Positions 8,601 to 14,910 of a stretch of DNA of 15,548 nucleotides are shown here, in pieces. A program made the translations under genes and the position numbers. Positions within the stretch are counted from its first letter, which is position 1; every line of letters starts with the position of its first letter. Under the pieces are notes generated by a model, which saw only the letters and a list, made by a program, of their open reading frames with translations, was not told the DNA's origin and did not search any database. Source of the DNA: an uncultured cyanobacterium (GTDB lineage Bacteria > Cyanobacteriota > Cyanobacteriia > Pseudanabaenales > Pseudanabaenaceae); assembly GCA_903819605.1 (NCBI GenBank), contig CAIJEA010000164.1:1-15548 (forward strand), read 5' to 3'.

Positions 8601-9119
8601 TTCTGAAGTCAATTCAATTTTGGATGCAGAGGTGGTTTCGGAGTTTGAGGGTTCACCGTCTAAGACAGAAGGACGGCTAGGAGGCATGACTAATGAAGAA
8701 GCAGGGGGCATGGGCGAGAAAGGGGTAACAACAGTTTTAGCAGGAGGCTCTGAGCTAGGCTCAACGATCGCATTAGGTGGGTTAGGAGCAGATATAGTTC
8801 CTACATTAGCAGAGACGGGCGGAGAGGTGAGCCGAATAGTTGGCTTACTGACGGCAAGAATTTGTTGCTTGGCAATACGCGCTTCGGATTCCTTTGTCTT
8901 TGCCGTAACAGCTTTCTTCTCAGCAGCTTTGGGATCGACAGGTTTGGGATGATGTTGAGGGGCTTTGGTGCGTATCAATTCCGCCTCTGATTCTGTAATC
9001 GTACTACTATGACTTTTGACAACTATATCTAACTGCTCGCACATGGCGATAACATCTTTAGTGTCAAGGTCTAGCTCTCGTGAGAGTTCATATAGTCGAA
9101 CTCGATTGCTTATACTCAT
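5670..9119 (-). CDS. infB: Translation initiation factor IF-2
   Basis: A 1149-residue IF-2, the GTPase that brings fMet-tRNA to the 30S subunit and promotes subunit joining. Residues 1-55 form the first IF2_N domain (RVRLYELSRELDLD). A long, low-complexity Pro/Lys/Ala/Ser-rich linker spans about 60-540 and contains an acidic run of six Asp encoded at 7647-7664. A second IF2_N domain lies at about 559-612. GTPase motifs are intact: G1 GHVDHGKTT 649-657, G3 DTPGH 699-703, G4 NKVD 753-756. Domains II, III and the fMet-tRNA-binding C-terminal part follow (for example GHxxF-type KVKEGDLKELNIILKADVQG). The long linker is usual for cyanobacteria. The gene usually follows nusA and ylxR; here its upstream neighbour is the divergent lepA, so it has its own promoter in 9120-9566. 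Confidence 0.98.
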   Translation of the reverse strand: MSISNRVRLYELSRELDLDTKDVIAMCEQLDIVVKSHSSTITESEAELIRTKAPQHHPKPVDPKAAEKKAVTAKTKESEARIAKQQILAVSKPTIRLTSPPVSANVGTISAPNPPNAIVEPSSEPPAKTVVTPFSPMPPASSLVMPPSRPSVLDGEPSNSETTSASKIELTSETALTPPAIKESQPVIKPEIKPELIAPPTPPKASDKTTVASSAKVSVEEKMNAPVNNIILPKEQSARREAPRAERPPAEKAERPPSQKQSLVSVSPPQVKLNKPVAPERPKSPATAIVPKVAPIVPKAPASKPSDESRVSAKATQGKSEQVRTEQPKADFKAGNDTGNNSKAASKNEAVKVNKPERPKLNKPVEQSTAPAGGRPQSRGPKLVKDSVLIERGITAPTEPPHNLRPPMPTLMRAPEKPVIADKSGKKPEVAGGFNPGLPELLEKPTLPNKTSKRKGKSKEEEEKDLLELKEKNRLNKPKRYLRDFDDDDDDAADLEAAAELAQISLSLARPTARPKAATVPSKPTMAADIKPTQPKKKSAPSRDRRNQQVEVIPEKPTSVEITEGMTVAVLANRLALSETEVIRTLFMKGIMANINQTLDVGTSKMVAAELGYEVHAPEIIELAVKTEMIESGDLDKLQRRPPVVTIMGHVDHGKTTLLDAIRKSKVAQGEAGGITQHIGAYHVDVEHNGQKQQIVFLDTPGHEAFTAMRARGTKVTDIAVLVVAADDGVQPQTIEAISHARAAKVPIVVAINKVDKVEAQPDRIRQELTEYSLVAEEWGGDTIMVPVSAIRRENLDTLLEMILLVAEVEDLQANPNRTAKGTVIEAHLDKAKGPVATLLVQNGTLRVGDIFVAGAAFGKVRAMVDDRGARVGQASPSFAVEVLGLGDVPAAGDEFEVYLDEKVARAIADQRTMDQRQTRLIQAMASRRVTLGTLSEKVKEGDLKELNIILKADVQGSLEAILGALAQLPQREVQLRILLSAPGEITENDISLAAASSAVVLGFNTTMAPGARQAADEMGVDFRDYNVIYKLLEDIQDAMEGLLDPEMIEEYLGQAEVRAIFTIGKGAVAGCYVQNGKLLRNCNVRVKRGNEVVHTAVLESLRRVKDDAKEVAAGFECGISLSKFSAWKEGDIIEAFRMVTKRRTLATS
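7647..7664. repeat. Trinucleotide repeat, (ATC)x6, encoding six Asp in IF-2
   Basis: Six perfect ATC units on the plus strand (GAT on the coding strand) encode an Asp run within the flexible IF-2 linker. Slippage would change the length in-frame and leave the GTPase core intact. Confidence 0.85.
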
Positions 9120-9198
9120 TGCTTACTCTGCCCTGCGTAACTGATGTACACGATGAAATTGAATTTACATAGAAGTTGCTTCCTATCTTTTGCTAGGT

Positions 9199-9224
9199 TG
9201 AATTACATTGGCTGAATTACATTG
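9199..9224. repeat. Short direct repeat in the infB leader
   Basis: TGAATTACATTG occurs at 9199-9210 and again at 9213-9224, with a 14-bp period, about 80-105 bp upstream of the infB start. It may be a paired protein-binding site or a local duplication. Confidence 0.5.
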
Positions 9225-9250
9225 ACCATAGTTAATCTTAGAAGCGCGTA

Positions 9251-9274
9251 GCTATTCCTGATAATCAGGCTAGC
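9251..9274. promoter_or_regulatory. Interrupted palindrome in the infB/lepA spacer
   Basis: CCTGAT-A-ATCAGG at 9257-9269 is a perfect 6-bp dyad with a one-base centre, extended by GCTA (9251-9254) and TAGC (9271-9274) across small bulges. The compact symmetry suits a dimeric regulator operator; as RNA the one-base centre would force loss of some pairs. No specific regulator is recognised. Confidence 0.35.
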
Positions 9275-9482
9275 GAGTAGTTTCAATTTTTTAAGATGAA
9301 AATACTATAGCTATTATTACTCATACAACCTAGTAAAATGAGAAGTTGGTGAACTTAGCTCATAAACTTAGGCAAAATCTCACTCAGTTTACTAGTTCTT
9401 GTACGTTAACTCTAAAAAACGCTTCAGAATCTAATTTTAAAGTAATTTTTTATGTATAAGCTTATTAGAATTCTTACAGTTA

Positions 9483-9510
9483 TTTACACTACTTTACTTT
9501 AAGGTAGGAT
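9483..9510 (+). promoter_or_regulatory. Possible lepA promoter
   Basis: TTTACA at 9483-9488 (five of six to TTGACA) and TAGGAT at 9505-9510 (four of six to TATAAT) are 16 bp apart. The predicted start of transcription near 9517 would place all three 15-bp repeats in the leader. This is a consensus match only. Confidence 0.28.
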
Positions 9511-9525
9511 CGAATAGTTTCTCAG

Positions 9526-9569
9526 TGTTTTGCCCCAGACTGTTTTGCCCCACAATGTTTTGAACTATG
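9526..9569. repeat. Three 15-bp tandem repeats abutting the lepA start codon
   Basis: TGTTTTGCCCCA begins at 9526 and 9541, and a third, diverged unit TGTTTTGAACTA begins at 9556, at an exact 15-bp period. The third unit's last A is the first base of the lepA ATG. The units cover the place where a ribosome-binding site should be, and none is visible. Confidence 0.8.
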
Positions 9570-11378
9570 ACCAACGTACCCGTCTCTCGCATTCGCAACT
9601 TTTCAATCATTGCCCATATCGATCATGGTAAGTCTACGCTTGCCGATCGCTTGCTGCAATTTACAGGTACGGTTGCGGATCGAGATATGAAAGCGCAATT
9701 TCTCGACAACATGGATTTAGAGCGGGAGCGGGGGATTACGATCAAGCTGCAAGCAGCGCGAATGAACTATAAGGCGCTTAATGGTGAAGAATATACGATC
9801 AATTTGATCGATACACCAGGGCATGTGGACTTTTCCTATGAGGTATCGCGGAGTTTAGCAGCGTGCGAAGGCGCTTTATTGGTAGTTGACGCATCTCAAG
9901 GTGTTGAAGCCCAGACCCTCGCTAATGTTTATTTAGCGTTGGCAAATAACTTAGAAATTGTACCTGTCTTAAATAAGATCGATTTGCCAGGAGCCGATCC
10001 CGATCGCATTGCCAATGAAATTGAGCAGTTAATCGGTTTAGACTGCTCGGATGCAATTCGAGCATCGGCGAAAATGGGGATCGGGATTCGCGAGATCCTT
10101 GAGGCGATCGTATTGCAAGTACCTGCTCCGAAGGATACGGTCGATCAACCTCTAAGGGCTTTAATTTTTGATAGTTATTACGATGCCTATCGTGGAGTAA
10201 TCGTCTATTTTCGAGTGATGGATGGCACGGTCAAAAAAGGCGATCGCGTCAAGTTTATGGCTTCGGGACAAGAGTATGTAATTGACGAGCTAGGCGTGCT
10301 TGCTCCAGGACAAATCCAAGTCGATGAATTACATGCGGGTGAAGTGGGCTATCTCGCGGCGGCGATCAAGATGGTTGCCCATGCGCGGGTCGGTGACACG
10401 ATTACTTCCGCGATCGACTCGGCTCCAGAACCTTTCCCAGGGTATGAAGAGGCAAAACCAATGGTTTTTTGCGGTATGTTCCCTACGGATGCCGATCAGT
10501 TTGAAGAATTGCGCGAAGCCTTAACTAAGCTCAAGCTTAATGATGCATCGCTTAATTATGAGCCAGAAACCTCAAATGCGATGGGATTTGGCTTTCGATG
10601 CGGATTTTTGGGGATGCTGCACATGGAGATCGTACAGGAACGTCTCGAACGTGAATACAATCTCGATCTGATCGTCACTGCGCCATCGGTAATTTATCGA
10701 GTGACAACAAATACAGGTGAGATCCTGATGGTGGACAACCCCAGTGAGTTACCACCACCAAATTCAAGGCAATCGATCGAGGAGCCCTATGTCAAGTTGG
10801 AGATCATGACTCCGCAGTCCTATATTGGTACGTTGATGGATTTGTGCGTGGCAAGACGGGGCGTATTTGTCGATACGAAATACATCACCACAGAACGGGC
10901 AACGCTAATCTATGAACTGCCATTGGCAGAAATGGTGACTGATTTCTTCGATCAGATGAAATCGCGGACTAAGGGATATGCCAGCATGGAATATCAAGTC
11001 ATTGGTTATCGTCCCAACGATCTCGTACTGGTAGATATTTTAGTCAATGAAGAGCCTGTTGATGCTTTGGCTTGTATCGTCCATCGTGATAAGTCCTATA
11101 ACGTCGGTCGAGCATTAGTATCTAAGTTGAGAGAGCTGATTCCCAAGCAACAGTTCCAAATTCCGATTCAAGCGGCGATCGGGTCTAAAATTTTGGCTCG
11201 TGAAAATATTTCGGCATTGCGAAAGAACGTTCTTAGTAAGTGTTATGGCGGTGATATTTCACGGAAGAAGAAATTGTTAGAGAAGCAAAAAAAAGGCAAA
11301 AAACGTATGAAATCGATTGGAACCGTGGAAGTTCCGCAAGCCGCTTTTATGGCAATTTTGCAATTGAATGGTGATTAG
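9567..11378 (+). CDS. lepA: Elongation factor 4 (LepA), ribosome back-translocase GTPase
   Basis: A 603-residue translational GTPase of full family length. Motifs: G1 AHIDHGKST from residue 16, the RERGITI switch I at 53-59, G3 DTPGHVDF 82-89 and G4 NKID 136-139. The LepA-specific C-terminal domain is complete, ending in the basic KKLLEKQKKGKKRMK stretch and VEVPQAAFMAILQLNGD. LepA binds stalled or mistranslocated ribosomes under ionic and other stress. The start is fixed by the N-terminus TNVPVSRIRNFSIIAH, which matches the family, although no ribosome site precedes it. The stop is followed directly by an 18-bp hairpin, and the CobA/HemD fusion gene begins 60 bases later on the same strand. 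Confidence 0.98.
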   Translation: MTNVPVSRIRNFSIIAHIDHGKSTLADRLLQFTGTVADRDMKAQFLDNMDLERERGITIKLQAARMNYKALNGEEYTINLIDTPGHVDFSYEVSRSLAACEGALLVVDASQGVEAQTLANVYLALANNLEIVPVLNKIDLPGADPDRIANEIEQLIGLDCSDAIRASAKMGIGIREILEAIVLQVPAPKDTVDQPLRALIFDSYYDAYRGVIVYFRVMDGTVKKGDRVKFMASGQEYVIDELGVLAPGQIQVDELHAGEVGYLAAAIKMVAHARVGDTITSAIDSAPEPFPGYEEAKPMVFCGMFPTDADQFEELREALTKLKLNDASLNYEPETSNAMGFGFRCGFLGMLHMEIVQERLEREYNLDLIVTAPSVIYRVTTNTGEILMVDNPSELPPPNSRQSIEEPYVKLEIMTPQSYIGTLMDLCVARRGVFVDTKYITTERATLIYELPLAEMVTDFFDQMKSRTKGYASMEYQVIGYRPNDLVLVDILVNEEPVDALACIVHRDKSYNVGRALVSKLRELIPKQQFQIPIQAAIGSKILARENISALRKNVLSKCYGGDISRKKKLLEKQKKGKKRMKSIGTVEVPQAAFMAILQLNGD

Positions 11379-11423
11379 AAGAAATAAAGTGAGAGGGGCA
11401 AAGCACCTCTCACTTTATTTCTT
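11379..11423. terminator. Perfect 18-bp hairpin directly after the lepA stop
   Basis: The arm AAGAAATAAAGTGAGAGG (11379-11396) pairs perfectly with 11406-11423 around a 9-base loop. The stem base is A/T-rich, so the right arm ends in a T-rich run (TTTATTTCTTT) and the left arm mirrors it. It begins at the base after the lepA stop and ends 15 bases before the next ATG. It may terminate lepA transcripts or act as an intercistronic stabiliser; the strong AGGAGG downstream shows the next gene is translated independently. Confidence 0.65.
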
Positions 11424-11438
11424 TAGCGAGGAGGCAGT

Positions 11439-13016
11439 ATGAAAGGTCGGGTTTTTATTGTGGGGGCAGGCATTGGCGGCGTAGAGTTTTTGACGGTTCG
11501 TGCTAAGGATTTGATTAGTGCTGCTGAGGTAATTATTAGTGATGCGCTAGTCGATCCCAGCTTGTTAGATCTAGTTCCAGAAAACTGCGATCGCATCATT
11601 GCTGGTAAACGGGGCGGACAAGAAAGTATCAAGCAAGTAGAAATAAATCAAATTCTTGTGCAATATTGCTTGCAAGGGAAGCAAGTAGTGCGCCTGAAAA
11701 GTGGCGATCCTTGGATCTTTGGTCGATCGCTGCCTGAAATCTCGGCATTACAAGCCGCAGATTGTGAATGGGAAGTGGTTGCAGGAATTTCCAGTGCGAT
11801 CGCTGCACCGATGTTGGCAGGGATTCCTTTAACAGAAGTAGAGGCAAGCTCTTGTTTTGCCGTGATGACAGGGCATGATTTGGAGCGATTACCTTGGGAG
11901 GCGATCGCCAAAATTCCGACGCTAGTGATTTTGATGGGGACAAATAATCTGGCGGGATTGCTAGAAAAATTGGGCGATGGGAAATCTACGGATACGGCGA
12001 TCGCGATCGTGCGTTGGTGTGGGCGCATTGAGCAACAGGTATGGACGGGAAATCTGGCAAATATTCAATCAAAATTACCAACAGGATCGCTATCGCCCTC
12101 GGTAATTATTATTGGCGAAGTCGTAAAGTTTCATGAGCAATTGTCTCATCAACGCTTTAAATCATTGGAAAATCTTGCACAAAGTGTCGATAAGGAAAAA
12201 TTACCATTGCAAGGCAAAACGATTTTAGTGACGAGATCGGCGGGACAAGCAAGCCAGTTTACAGATTTATTGACCAGTCAAGGAGCTACGGTGATTGAAA
12301 TGCCCACCTTAGCAATTTTGCCGCCGACTAGTTGGGAATTTCTGGATCAAGCAATTAAGTCTCTCTCGGATTACGACTGGCTAATTTTGACCTCAGCAAA
12401 TGCCGTTGAGAGCTTTTTTGGGCGGTTGCAAAAGGCTGGTCAAGATAGTCGCGCTTTACATGCGCTCAAAGTTGCTGTAGTCGGACGCAAGACAGCGGAA
12501 GTATTGACAAATTATGGGATTACACCCGATTTAGTGCCTACGGATTTTATTGCCGATGCTTTGGTTGATGATTTCCTCGCCTACGATCATCATGTTTTAA
12601 CTGGCAAAAAAATGTTATTCCCGCGTGTGGAGTCGGGAGGACGAGAAATTTTGGTGGAGCAGTTGCAACATCATGGTGCAGTGGTTGAGGCGATCGCTGC
12701 CTATGAGTCTGGTTGTCCAGAGACGATCGATCCTGTGGCGTTAGAAGCTATTCAAAATCAGAGAATTGATGCAATCTCCTTTGCTAGCTCCAAGACCGTG
12801 AAGCACTTTTGTAAATTACTAGATCGTGTTGTCTCCAGGGAAATTTGGCAACCGTGGATTGCGACAGTAAAAATTGCATCAATTGGACCACAGACTTCTA
12901 AGACTTGCGAAGAGTTAATAGGACGGGTTGATTGCGAGGCTTTGGAATATACCTTAGATGGACTAGTTGAGGCGATCGCTAACAGTTTTGCCATCCACTA
13001 TAGCAATCCTAAATGA
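11439..13016 (+). CDS. cobA-hemD: Fused uroporphyrinogen-III C-methyltransferase / uroporphyrinogen-III synthase
   Basis: A 525-residue bifunctional tetrapyrrole enzyme. Residues 1-235 are CobA: VGAGIGGVEFLT at 8-19 (cyanobacterial variant of the GxGxGD SAM loop), GKRGG 56-60, RLKSGDPWIFGR 85-96, LAGIPLT 126-132 and the SPSVIIIGEVV strand 219-229. After a linker, residues 255-525 are HemD: TILVTRSAGQASQF, TSANAVESFF 318-327, LFPR 393-396, FASSKTV 448-454, SIGPQTSKT 481-489 and YTLDGLVEAI 504-513. HemD cyclises hydroxymethylbilane to uroporphyrinogen III, which CobA methylates twice to precorrin-2 for siroheme or cobalamin; fusion would favour channelling. The start has a strong AGGAGG at 11429-11434. 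In several cyanobacteria the two are separate genes, so the fusion is notable, though similar fusions exist in other bacteria. Confidence 0.93.
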   Translation: MKGRVFIVGAGIGGVEFLTVRAKDLISAAEVIISDALVDPSLLDLVPENCDRIIAGKRGGQESIKQVEINQILVQYCLQGKQVVRLKSGDPWIFGRSLPEISALQAADCEWEVVAGISSAIAAPMLAGIPLTEVEASSCFAVMTGHDLERLPWEAIAKIPTLVILMGTNNLAGLLEKLGDGKSTDTAIAIVRWCGRIEQQVWTGNLANIQSKLPTGSLSPSVIIIGEVVKFHEQLSHQRFKSLENLAQSVDKEKLPLQGKTILVTRSAGQASQFTDLLTSQGATVIEMPTLAILPPTSWEFLDQAIKSLSDYDWLILTSANAVESFFGRLQKAGQDSRALHALKVAVVGRKTAEVLTNYGITPDLVPTDFIADALVDDFLAYDHHVLTGKKMLFPRVESGGREILVEQLQHHGAVVEAIAAYESGCPETIDPVALEAIQNQRIDAISFASSKTVKHFCKLLDRVVSREIWQPWIATVKIASIGPQTSKTCEELIGRVDCEALEYTLDGLVEAIANSFAIHYSNPK

Positions 13017-13056
13017 TTTGAGAGAGTGCGCCCCCAAGGGGCGCACTCTCTCAAAT
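13016..13056. terminator. Perfect 19-bp hairpin overlapping the cobA-hemD stop
   Basis: ATTTGAGAGAGTGCGCCCC (13016-13034) pairs perfectly with 13038-13056 around a three-base CAA loop. Its first base is the last base of the TGA stop. The upper stem is very GC-rich. No T-run follows apart from a few A/T bases, so it resembles an intrinsic terminator lacking the classic U tract. Confidence 0.75.
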
Positions 13057-13276
13057 AATTTAGGCATTTTGTTTAATCAAGCTTAATAAAAACACTCAAT
13101 TTCTGACATTTAACGACTTTTTTTCATACAATACGTACATAGGCTTTTTGAAACCTGTGATTTATGTATTGCTTCTAGCGACATGAATTATAGACAAATA
13201 TCGAAATTACTTCTTTTACGAACGCCAAAGAGTCAATTGATTAGCCTAGCGGCATTTTTATCGAGGCAGAATTTGT

Positions 13277-14128
13277 ATGGAACTTGTTGCTTATCTCCAC
13301 AGTGAAATGCTTTGCGAACGTTTACAGCAAGGCGAATCTATCGATCGGGATTTAGATTGTCAATTAATTGAATCGATCGCTAAATCTTCGCATCATGCTA
13401 AGTCTGTTTTGTGTGTTGGGCTTGCTGCTGGCGCGATCGCGATGAATGTCAATCCCATCGCTGCATTTGCCTATACACCTGAAATTGCTAGTATTCAACA
13501 ACTATTAGCTAGACGTGGATTTAACCCAGGTGCGATCGATGGGATTAAAGGTGCTAATACAACGGAAGCGATTATTGCCGCTCAAACCTTTTATAAGCTA
13601 GAGGCGGATGGTGTTATCGGATCTAAAACCCTTGCGGCGTTGCAGGCAGATACATATGAGTCCAATGCTCCAGTTGAGGCAACTCCAGTTAGTCTTCCTA
13701 ACGACACCAATGCAAACGCTAATCCAACAGATAAAATTAAGAATGTACAGCAACTCCTGAGCGATCGCGGCTTTTATGGTGGCGAGATTGATGGCATTAG
13801 TGGACCAATGACCCAAGAGGCAATTGTTCTGGCTCAGAAAACTTACGGCTTAATAGCTGATGGTGTTGCGGGATCTCTAACTATTGCAGCCCTCGAAGCA
13901 GGTAGTAACTATGTTCCTGTCAGTTATCAAGATCCAAGTAGCAATATTTCTGATGGTTCGATTGCAGAAGGTCAAAAACTCTTGAGCAGTTTGGGATTCT
14001 ATGATGGAGCGATCGATGGCATTCAAGGTTCAAGAACTACTGCTGCCATCAAAAAAGCACAGACTCTTTATGGCTTAACTGTTGATGGAATCCTTGGAAG
14101 TCAAACTTTAGCAGCTTTAAAATCTTAG
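13277..14128 (+). CDS. Exported protein with three peptidoglycan-binding (PG_binding_1) repeats
   Basis: A 283-residue protein. Residues 1-40 are a charged region starting MELVAYLHSE, which I recall from related cyanobacterial proteins. A hydrophobic segment follows at about 42-65, ending AFA-Y, which could be a late signal-peptide cleavage site or a membrane anchor. Three PG_binding_1 domains lie at about 70-123, 155-207 and 228-282, each with the pattern QxLLxxxGFxxGxIDGIxGxxTxxAI, AQxxY and DGxxGSxTxAAL. Ser/Thr/Asn-rich linkers separate them. No catalytic domain (amidase, transglycosylase, L,D-transpeptidase) is present, so it is probably a wall-binding or structural protein. It is the only gene between two strong hairpins (13016-13056 and 14178-14244), suggesting a single-gene unit. 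The spacer 13057-13276 shows no clear promoter. Confidence 0.87.
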   Translation: MELVAYLHSEMLCERLQQGESIDRDLDCQLIESIAKSSHHAKSVLCVGLAAGAIAMNVNPIAAFAYTPEIASIQQLLARRGFNPGAIDGIKGANTTEAIIAAQTFYKLEADGVIGSKTLAALQADTYESNAPVEATPVSLPNDTNANANPTDKIKNVQQLLSDRGFYGGEIDGISGPMTQEAIVLAQKTYGLIADGVAGSLTIAALEAGSNYVPVSYQDPSSNISDGSIAEGQKLLSSLGFYDGAIDGIQGSRTTAAIKKAQTLYGLTVDGILGSQTLAALKS

Positions 14129-14177
14129 ATATTAGAAGTTTGTTAATCGATTTTCCTGAAAGTCTTCTTAGCAATCC

Positions 14178-14244
14178 ACGAACTCAATCAGAACTTAGAA
14201 AAGCCTTGATTTTCAGGGCTTTTCTAGTTTCTGATTGAGTTCGT
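14178..14244. repeat. Long, almost continuous hairpin (16 bp plus 10 bp stems)
   Basis: The outer arms ACGAACTCAATCAGAA (14178-14193) and 14229-14244 are perfectly complementary. Inside, after one mismatch and one T-G pair, TAGAAAAGCC (14196-14205) pairs with GGCTTTTCTA (14217-14226) and three further pairs close a 5-base loop. The inner half with its TTTTCT looks like a terminator for the peptidoglycan-binding gene. The outer 16-bp dyad is more than termination needs and could be a small palindromic repeat or MITE-like insert. Confidence 0.75.
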
Positions 14245-14297
14245 CCAACTTCCTAAGCGCGAAACTTTTTTATAGATTTGTAGTCTTTACTTTAAGC

Positions 14298-14314
14298 GTA
14301 AGTAGTTTACTTAC
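14298..14314. promoter_or_regulatory. Dyad GTAAGTA-GTT-TACTTAC upstream of a secreted-protein gene
   Basis: A perfect 7-bp inverted repeat with a 3-bp centre, 51 bp before the ATG at 14365. Spacing and symmetry fit an operator for a dimeric regulator. It resembles the GTA..TAC style of CRP-family sites but does not have the NtcA spacing of 8. No regulator is identified. Confidence 0.35.
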
Positions 14315-14364
14315 AAACAAAGTCTTAGCAATTAATCATTTCCATAAAAAGTAGGAGAACTAAA

Positions 14365-14841
14365 ATGAATAATGCGATCGCAAGGGGAATCTCGTTGGGT
14401 ATTTTAACTACCCTGTTAAACTTTGTAGCAGGTTACAAGCCAGCTTTTGCGGATATTGCTGGATCACATCCGCATTATCTCCATGCTCGTTCTGATTTGC
14501 GTAAAGTAGAGAAGTTGCTCGACGTTAGTTATGAACATAACGTGAACCAAAAACTTCGTGAAGCTCGGCGGCAAGCTAATGATGCGATTTACGATATTGA
14601 TAGAGCATCGATTCTGGATGGTAAGGATCTTAACGATCATCCTGCAATTGATGTGTCCTTAAAGGATGCAGGAAGACTGCATGAGGTTTTGCGGCTTTTG
14701 TATGCTGCTCATCGAGATCTAGCCTATAACGAATCAAATGCTTCTGATTTCGGCTGGCGTGATAGAGCGTTTAAGCATATCGATCGCTCAATCAATGATG
14801 TTAAAGAAGCTCTCAGATTAAAGCATTGGGATGAACAGTAA
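14365..14841 (+). CDS. Small secreted helical protein of unknown function
   Basis: A 158-residue protein with a signal peptide: hydrophobic segment at about 8-23 and probable cleavage at AFA|D, residues 29/30. The mature part is almost entirely amphipathic helix. It opens with SHPHYLHARSDLRKVEKLLD (34-53), has a DGKDLNDHPAID core at 85-96, and ends with DRAFKHIDRSINDVKEAL (133-150). I recall this combination (HPxYLHAxSDLR, DGKxLxDHP, a late HID) from exported proteins of several phyla, without known function. Repeated His and Asp at the two 'HP' sites could bind metal, but that is speculation. AGGAG at 14353-14357 supports the start. A dyad upstream (14298-14314) may control it. It likely acts in the periplasm or outside the cell. 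Confidence 0.75.
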   Translation: MNNAIARGISLGILTTLLNFVAGYKPAFADIAGSHPHYLHARSDLRKVEKLLDVSYEHNVNQKLREARRQANDAIYDIDRASILDGKDLNDHPAIDVSLKDAGRLHEVLRLLYAAHRDLAYNESNASDFGWRDRAFKHIDRSINDVKEALRLKHWDEQ

Positions 14842-14874
14842 TACTTATTGCGATTAGTGCATTGGAATATAGAT

Positions 14875-14899
14875 AATAAAAGCGCTAGGCGCTTCTATT
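14875..14899. terminator. Short terminator-like hairpin before the permease gene
   Basis: AAGCGC (14880-14885), a TAG loop and GCGCTT (14889-14894) form a 6-bp stem, extended below by A/T pairs with one mismatch. It lies 33 bases after the secreted-protein stop and 11 bases before the permease ATG. The T-rich tail (TTCTATT) makes weak termination plausible; it could equally be part of the permease leader. Confidence 0.45.
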
Positions 14900-14910
14900 G
14901 TGATTTATTT

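Larger units (their letters stand above)
9120..9566. other. Divergent infB/lepA intergenic region
   Basis: 447 bp with no supportable gene on either strand, AT-rich, expected to hold both promoters and leaders. Visible structure: a direct repeat TGAATTACATTG at 9199-9210 and 9213-9224, a palindrome at 9251-9274, and three 15-bp tandem units at 9526-9569 that run into the lepA start. A promoter-like TTTACA (9483-9488), 16-bp spacer and TAGGAT (9505-9510) could drive lepA. No ribosome-binding sequence is obvious before either start. Confidence 0.6.

Noticed and set aside
8575..8952. 125-codon plus-strand frame opposite infB, Gly/Ala/Val-rich
   Set aside because: It is the complement of the low-complexity Pro/Ala/Ser linker of IF-2, which readily produces long open antisense frames.
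9120..9566. Possible tRNA or small structured RNA gene in the long infB/lepA spacer
   Set aside because: No cloverleaf, T-loop consensus or terminator-flanked transcript unit could be found by eye.
9508..9570. Upstream reading frame through the 15-bp repeats (CFAPDCFAPQCFEL) whose TGA overlaps the lepA ATG
   Set aside because: Between the preceding in-frame TAG (9505-9507) and the repeat there is no ATG, GTG or TTG start, so it cannot be translated as a coupled leader peptide.
13183..13305. Small plus-strand frame (MNYRQISKLL...) of about 40 codons ahead of the peptidoglycan-binding gene
   Set aside because: It has no ribosome site or known similarity and overlaps the start of the real gene in another frame.
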